Shown piece after piece: positions 32,919 to 36,555 of a DNA stretch of 36,555 bases. Position 1 is the stretch's first letter. Each line of letters starts with the position of its first letter. Both the position numbers and the translations under genes were made by a program. Under the pieces are notes generated by a model. The model was given only the letters and a program-made list of their open reading frames with translations, searched no databases and was not told where the DNA came from. The stretch lies in contig CAMOJA010000014.1 in assembly GCA_946616535.1 (NCBI GenBank), positions 1-36,555 of the forward strand. The letters are read 5' to 3'. Origin of the DNA: an uncultured Bacteroidales bacterium (GTDB lineage: Bacteria; Bacteroidota; Bacteroidia; Bacteroidales; Paludibacteraceae).

Positions 32919-33776
32919 ATGATTAAAATCGCAATTTTAGGCTACGGCAATATAGGCCGTGCCGCCGAAGAAGCCATCAAAGCTGCTCCTGATATGGAGT
33001 TAGCCGGCATCTATCATCATAACGACTGCCTGGACTGCCTCGACGCCGATGTAGTGTTGGTGGCAACCCCGACGCGCGAGGTGCAGAAGTTTGCTACCGT
33101 ACTCGCCGCACGAGGTATCTGCACGGTGGACAGTTTTGATATCCATGGTCAGATATGGTCGCTTCGTTCGTCCCTCGACGCCGTCTGTCAGGCTAATCAT
33201 ACGGTCTCTATCCTCTCCGCAGGATGGGACCCCGGTACGGACTCGATGGTTCGAGCGCTACTCATGGCGATGGCGCCCAAGGGGCTGACCTACACGAATT
33301 TCGGTCCCGGCCGCTCGATGGGTCATACGGTTGCCGCGAAAGCCATCAAGGGTGTCAAGAACGCCCTCTCCATGACCATCCCTCTTGGTACCGGCATCCA
33401 TCGTCGCATGGTCTATATCGAGCTGGAGGACGGCGCAGATTTCAAGACCGTCGAGGCGGCTATCCTTGCCGATGACTATTTTGCACACGACGAGACCCAC
33501 GTCATTCCTGTGGACTCCGTCGATGTACTCAATAACGTCGCCCACGGCGTCAACCTTGTTCGATCGGGCGTCTCCGGAGAGACCCATAACCAGCGGTTTG
33601 AGTTTAACATGACCATCAATAACCCTGCCCTCACCGGCCAGGTCATGGTCTCTTGTGCCCGTGCGGCGGTGCGTATGCGCGACCATGGAGAGTTCGGTGC
33701 CAAGACCATGATTGAACTGCGACCTATTGACCTCCTGCCGGGTTCGACCGAGCAAAATATCAAAGCCCTGGTATGA
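32919..33776 (+). CDS. ddh: meso-Diaminopimelate D-dehydrogenase
   Basis: This NADPH enzyme makes meso-diaminopimelate from tetrahydrodipicolinate in one step, feeding lysine and peptidoglycan synthesis. The Rossmann start IKIAILGYGNIGRAAEEAIK, VVLVATPTREV, TVDSFDIHGQIWSL and the substrate block LSAGWDPGTDSMVRALLMAM with GRSMGHTVAAKAIKGVKNAL are typical of Ddh. The length of 285 aa is slightly below the usual ~300-330, through shorter loops rather than truncation. Its stop overlaps the menG start by 4 nt (ATGA). Confidence 0.95.
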   Translation: MIKIAILGYGNIGRAAEEAIKAAPDMELAGIYHHNDCLDCLDADVVLVATPTREVQKFATVLAARGICTVDSFDIHGQIWSLRSSLDAVCQANHTVSILSAGWDPGTDSMVRALLMAMAPKGLTYTNFGPGRSMGHTVAAKAIKGVKNALSMTIPLGTGIHRRMVYIELEDGADFKTVEAAILADDYFAHDETHVIPVDSVDVLNNVAHGVNLVRSGVSGETHNQRFEFNMTINNPALTGQVMVSCARAAVRMRDHGEFGAKTMIELRPIDLLPGSTEQNIKALV

Positions 33777-34489
33777 CGGACGAGAAACAACATATAGGTT
33801 CGCTCTTTGACCGCATCGCTCCGACTTACGACGGGCTCAATCACGGGCTGTCGCTCAATATCGACCGGCGTTGGCGGCGCAAGACCGTCGCCCTTATGCC
33901 GCCTGTGGAGCACGTTCTCGATGTAGCTATAGGCACGGCGGATCTGACGATTGCCATGCTCCGTGCCGGCAAAGCGCAGCGTGTCACCGGCATCGACCTC
34001 TCACGCGAGATGATGCGTATCGGCGAGGAGAAACTAACCCCCAAACAAGGCGCAGCCCAAACCAGCACCCCCGGTGCCAAACCCGTAATCTTTGTTTACG
34101 CCAACGCCCAATCCATGCCGTTTGACGATGCCTCTTTTGACGGCGTCACCTGCGCCTTCGGATGCCGCAACTTCTCCGACCTCGATGCTGGTCTTCGCGA
34201 GATGTACCGCGTCCTGCGACCCGGCGGACAGGTCACGATCCTGGAGTTCTCGTACCCTTCGAATAAACTCATCCGCTGGGGCTACGATCTGTATTTCTCG
34301 CATGTCTTGCCTCTCGTCGGACGCCTCGTCAGTCGTGACAAGACGGCTTATACCTACCTCAACAAGAGTGTCAAATCGTTCTGCTGGGGCGAGGACTTCC
34401 TGCGTCATCTGACCCAAGCGGGTTTTCAAGACGCCCGCTTCGAGACCCTCACCTTCGGCATCGCGACGATCTATATAGCAAAAAAATAG
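33773..34489 (+). CDS. menG: Demethylmenaquinone methyltransferase (MenG/UbiE)
   Basis: This SAM-dependent enzyme methylates demethylmenaquinone in the last step of menaquinone synthesis. FDRIAPTYDGLNHGLSLNID with WRRKTV is the UbiE signature 1. VLDVAIGTADLTIAM is SAM motif I. ITGIDLS-like VTGIDLSREMMRIGEEKL, FDDASFDGVTCAFGCRNFSD and LRPGGQVTILEFS follow in order. The 238-aa length is standard. A short charged insertion (KQGAAQTSTPGAKPV, near residue 90) is unusual. It overlaps ddh by 4 nt, so it is translationally coupled. Confidence 0.94.
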   Translation: MTDEKQHIGSLFDRIAPTYDGLNHGLSLNIDRRWRRKTVALMPPVEHVLDVAIGTADLTIAMLRAGKAQRVTGIDLSREMMRIGEEKLTPKQGAAQTSTPGAKPVIFVYANAQSMPFDDASFDGVTCAFGCRNFSDLDAGLREMYRVLRPGGQVTILEFSYPSNKLIRWGYDLYFSHVLPLVGRLVSRDKTAYTYLNKSVKSFCWGEDFLRHLTQAGFQDARFETLTFGIATIYIAKK

Positions 34490-34525
34490 GAAGACCTAGG
34501 ACTACCTATAAAAACCCCAAACATT

Positions 34526-34831
34526 ATGATCAAACACATTATCTTATGGAAACTGCGCTCGGAGATGAGTGCTTCCGAAAAACAAGAGGCTGCGAAAGCC
34601 ATCAAATCCGGCCTGGAGTCCCTCCAAGGCCAAGTACCCGGACTCGTTGATATCCATGTCCAGATTGACGGCATTCTCGATAGCAGCAACGCCGATATCA
34701 TGCTCGATTCGACGCTACTCTCCGAAGAGGCGCTCAAAGGCTACGCTGTTCACCCTGCCCATGTAGCGGTAGCGAATGGCGTCGTGCGGCCGAACACGGA
34801 GTTACGAACCTGCCTCGATTACGAGATCTAA
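34526..34831 (+). CDS. Dabb (stress-responsive A/B barrel) domain protein
   Basis: MIKHIILWKLRSEMSASEKQ, VPGLVDIHVQIDG, ADIMLDSTLLSEEALKGY and AVHPAHVAVANGVVR follow the Dabb pattern of a dimeric ferredoxin-like barrel. The 101-aa length is typical. Function in this family is poorly defined; some members are stress-induced. It lies 36 nt after menG, preceded by short GACCTA-type repeats. Confidence 0.88.
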   Translation: MIKHIILWKLRSEMSASEKQEAAKAIKSGLESLQGQVPGLVDIHVQIDGILDSSNADIMLDSTLLSEEALKGYAVHPAHVAVANGVVRPNTELRTCLDYEI

Positions 34832-34834
34832 GTG

Positions 34835-35491
34835 ATGAAAAGAATGATGCTTATGGCGATGCTCTCCGTAGCCTCGCTTTGTTCCTTCGCGCGGCCGCAG
34901 ACCCGCGCCGTCGTCATTGACACCGTCTGTGACGCCTCCATAGAGCAGTTACTGCCCGTCATTCGGCGGTTCTGCTACCAGTTTCAGGCATGCCCGGACT
35001 CGCTTTTTGACTGGGCGTACCTCAACCTCAAAGAGCATGAAGAGGCGGATAAGAATAAGAATACCAAGGAGGGTAGGGCGGTTATCCAACTCGACTATAA
35101 GGACCGTACCTATGACCCGAAGACCAAGACCGGAGACGTCGCCATCGATATCTATGTTCTCGGTGTCAGGTGGTGGAAGGACCAGCACCTCGGTACCAAG
35201 TACTCCCTCACGAGACCCGCACATGCCCCGCATCCTCTTACCGCACGGCTCAAGGCTACGTATTCCGGATCTATTCTCGAAGGAGGAGACTGGGTCTTCG
35301 TCATGACACCCGTTTCGCCGACGCAGACCCATCTCCATTATGAGTTTTCCCTCACCTTCGGACGCGTCCTATCTGCGTTTATCAGCGATAAGATATGGAG
35401 AAACGCCATCGAGTGGCGTTTCCAAATCATCTTAGAGAACCTCATCGAGTATGCCGAGACCGGCACCGTGGTTCAACGCAAACCTGTGTAG
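34835..35491 (+). CDS. Secreted protein of unknown function, 218 aa
   Basis: A signal peptide (MKRMMLMAMLSVASLCSFAR) is present. The mature part looks like an alpha/beta single domain (TRAVVIDTVCDASIEQLLPV ... GRAVIQLDYKDRTY ... DWVFVMTPVSPTQTHLHYEF) with a C-terminal helix (WRNAIEWRFQIILENLIEYA). It shows a weak likeness to START-like or DUF4468-type domains, not firm enough to assign. The ATG at 34835, 3 nt after the Dabb stop, is preferred over the GTG at 34832. Its end overlaps the convergent gene by 19 nt. Confidence 0.75.
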   Translation: MKRMMLMAMLSVASLCSFARPQTRAVVIDTVCDASIEQLLPVIRRFCYQFQACPDSLFDWAYLNLKEHEEADKNKNTKEGRAVIQLDYKDRTYDPKTKTGDVAIDIYVLGVRWWKDQHLGTKYSLTRPAHAPHPLTARLKATYSGSILEGGDWVFVMTPVSPTQTHLHYEFSLTFGRVLSAFISDKIWRNAIEWRFQIILENLIEYAETGTVVQRKPV

Positions 35492-36372
35492 TTATTCAGA
35501 ATCCGGCAGTGCTCGCAGGTGTTCCACTGATACGTGATTGTCAGACCCACTTGAAACCATCCGTCGTTCCAGTGGATCTGCTTCTGACCGTAACGGTTGG
35601 TGTATGTCCCGAAACTGCCGCCTAATTCGACTTGATCGCTGTTCTGCGACGCAGCGAGAGGCCAGGCGTCAAGGTTCAGATAATGTGTATCTATCAGCCC
35701 CTCCTGGATCATGATCTCTGCGCTCATTACCCAACTCTCTGTCAGCCGCCAGCTGTAGCCTAAACCGAGCTGCAACATCGGCAGAAAACCGAAGGTCTTG
35801 CCTTGTAGCAGCCGTCGCTCTGTCTGACTTCCAGAGATCTTCTTGTTGTAGTAAAACTCATAATTCCGGATGATACTCGCCGTGAACGCAACGCCGCCGT
35901 AGAGGTAGAACCCTGCGCGAACGAAAGGATAGTATTGCACTCCCACCGCAGGCTGAATCAGTATCGAACTGAACTTTCGGAAATCATCTCGGGGAGGATC
36001 CAGCGTCTTGAATTTCAACTCGTTATTGCCCCGTAGCGTTCCGCCCATCAGCGCAAAACGTAGGTTGCAGTGGTTACCCGTCGGCAGGTTGTAGGCAAAT
36101 AGCAGACTGCCGCCTAAACTCAGGTTGTCTAAGTTAAAACCGCCGTTGAACGCCACGCCCTCGTTATCCACGTCCCCGAAATAATACAACGCGTTGGCGT
36201 TGATATTCACTCCATGGGACACGAAGTAGTTCTTCACGGTGTATAGACCATACTCCGGACTTGGTCGGTCCGACCAGATCTTCTTACGCTCTCTCTGCTT
36301 GCCCATCACCAACCCCGGTACCATCAGCCATGCGAGAACCAGAACGAGAATTATTTTCGTGCGTGTGTTCAT
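35473..36372 (-). CDS. Outer-membrane beta-barrel-like protein, 299 aa
   Basis: The ATG at 36372 gives MNTRTKIILVLVLAWLMVPG with a signal peptide cleaved near LVMG-KQ; a longer frame to 36393 needs TTG and lies in the promoter. The mature protein alternates short aromatic beta strands and turns (GVNINANALYYFGDV, GSLLFAYNLPTGN, AGFYLYGGVAFTASI, LQLGLGYSWRLTESW) and ends with strand GWFQVGLTITYQW plus a short CEHC tail. This is the layout of the Bacteroidota PorT/OmpA-like outer-membrane barrels. The terminal CEHC is odd for a barrel end. Function unknown. Confidence 0.78.
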   Translation of the reverse strand: MNTRTKIILVLVLAWLMVPGLVMGKQRERKKIWSDRPSPEYGLYTVKNYFVSHGVNINANALYYFGDVDNEGVAFNGGFNLDNLSLGGSLLFAYNLPTGNHCNLRFALMGGTLRGNNELKFKTLDPPRDDFRKFSSILIQPAVGVQYYPFVRAGFYLYGGVAFTASIIRNYEFYYNKKISGSQTERRLLQGKTFGFLPMLQLGLGYSWRLTESWVMSAEIMIQEGLIDTHYLNLDAWPLAASQNSDQVELGGSFGTYTNRYGQKQIHWNDGWFQVGLTITYQWNTCEHCRILNNYTGLR

Positions 36373-36390
36373 GATTATCAAAAACCGTTG

Positions 36391-36422
36391 CAAAATTACA
36401 AAAAAAGTTTGATATACGCAAG
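36391..36422 (-). promoter_or_regulatory. Promoter of the outer-membrane-like protein
   Basis: CTTG (36422-36419), 20 bp, TAATTTTG (36398-36391) on the minus strand, about 19 nt before the ATG. Confidence 0.7.
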
Positions 36423-36490
36423 CCTTTCCACAAAATTACACAAAATTTCAACATACCCTCACCGGCTACGATCTATTTATAGCAAAAAAA

Positions 36491-36512
36491 AGAGCCCCTC
36501 AAGGCTCTTTTT
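36491..36512 (-). terminator. Terminator after the tRNA
   Basis: AGAGCC-TTGA-GGGGCTCT hairpin followed by T8 on the minus strand, just after the tRNA 3' end. Confidence 0.85.
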
Positions 36513-36516
36513 TCAG

Positions 36517-36555
36517 TAGTGCTACCCGGACTCGAACCGGGGTTTACGGCGTGAG
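36517..36555 (-). tRNA. 3' part of a tRNA, probably tRNA-Glu(CTC), cut by the window edge
   Basis: On the minus strand the T-arm CCCGG-TTCGAGT-CCGGG and acceptor 3' strand TAGCACT plus discriminator A are clear. No CCA is encoded. Counting back with a 4-nt variable loop (AAAC) and a GCCGT stem gives CTC as anticodon at the very edge. This fits the CTCAC-GCCG pattern of tRNA-Glu, but the identity depends on an assumed fold because the 5' half is absent. Confidence 0.7.

Overview
The window looks like a chromosomal segment of a Bacteroidales (Bacteroidota) bacterium. The evidence is a type III glutamine synthetase, meso-diaminopimelate dehydrogenase and MenG-type methyltransferase set, an LRR_5 (BspA-like) protein, and at least seven promoters of the Bacteroidota form TTTG-N20-TANNTTTG with exactly 20 bp between the boxes. 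No transposase, integrase or CRISPR array was found. No database search was possible, so family assignments rest on motifs read by eye.

Layout. (1) 1-2.9 kb, minus strand: small phage- or mobile-element-like genes (two short MAK... proteins, an HTH-like protein, a coiled-coil protein, an HNH endonuclease). (2) 3.0-21.9 kb, minus strand, visibly more AT-rich than the right end: LRR_5 protein, WYL regulator, a 44-aa acidic protein, then a probable nine-gene unit. Its order of transcription is Cro/C1 HTH, TPR/aspartic protease, zinc-ribbon protein, two unknowns, a 2642-aa fusion of cold-shock-like, DEDDh exonuclease, RecQ-type helicase and UvrD-type helicase parts, a second SF1 helicase with a DUF4145-like N-terminus and coiled coil, and two unknowns. 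Four promoters in this block each carry a palindrome. This is the best candidate for an undescribed system, plausibly a regulated anti-phage or DNA-maintenance operon. (3) 22.0-24.0 kb: a repeat-rich segment. Two ~160-bp inverted arms each run into the 3' part of a 5S-rRNA-like sequence and flank a translationally coupled HARE-HTH/YjbR gene pair. Copies of a dispersed hairpin repeat lie alongside, and another copy lies at 113-218. (4) 24.0-36.5 kb, GC-richer housekeeping: glyS and a secreted hydrolase (minus); a secreted vWA protein, glnN, glmS, ddh, menG, a Dabb protein and a secreted unknown (plus); an outer-membrane-like protein and the 3' end of a tRNA (minus).

How they fit. The right end holds nitrogen assimilation (GlnN), amino-sugar synthesis (GlmS, which uses glutamine), lysine/peptidoglycan precursor synthesis (Ddh) and menaquinone synthesis. 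Short intergenic-type repeats have entered coding sequence in two of these genes: 15-nt units in the vWA gene (and upstream of glmS), and a GC-rich palindrome in the interdomain linker of glmS.
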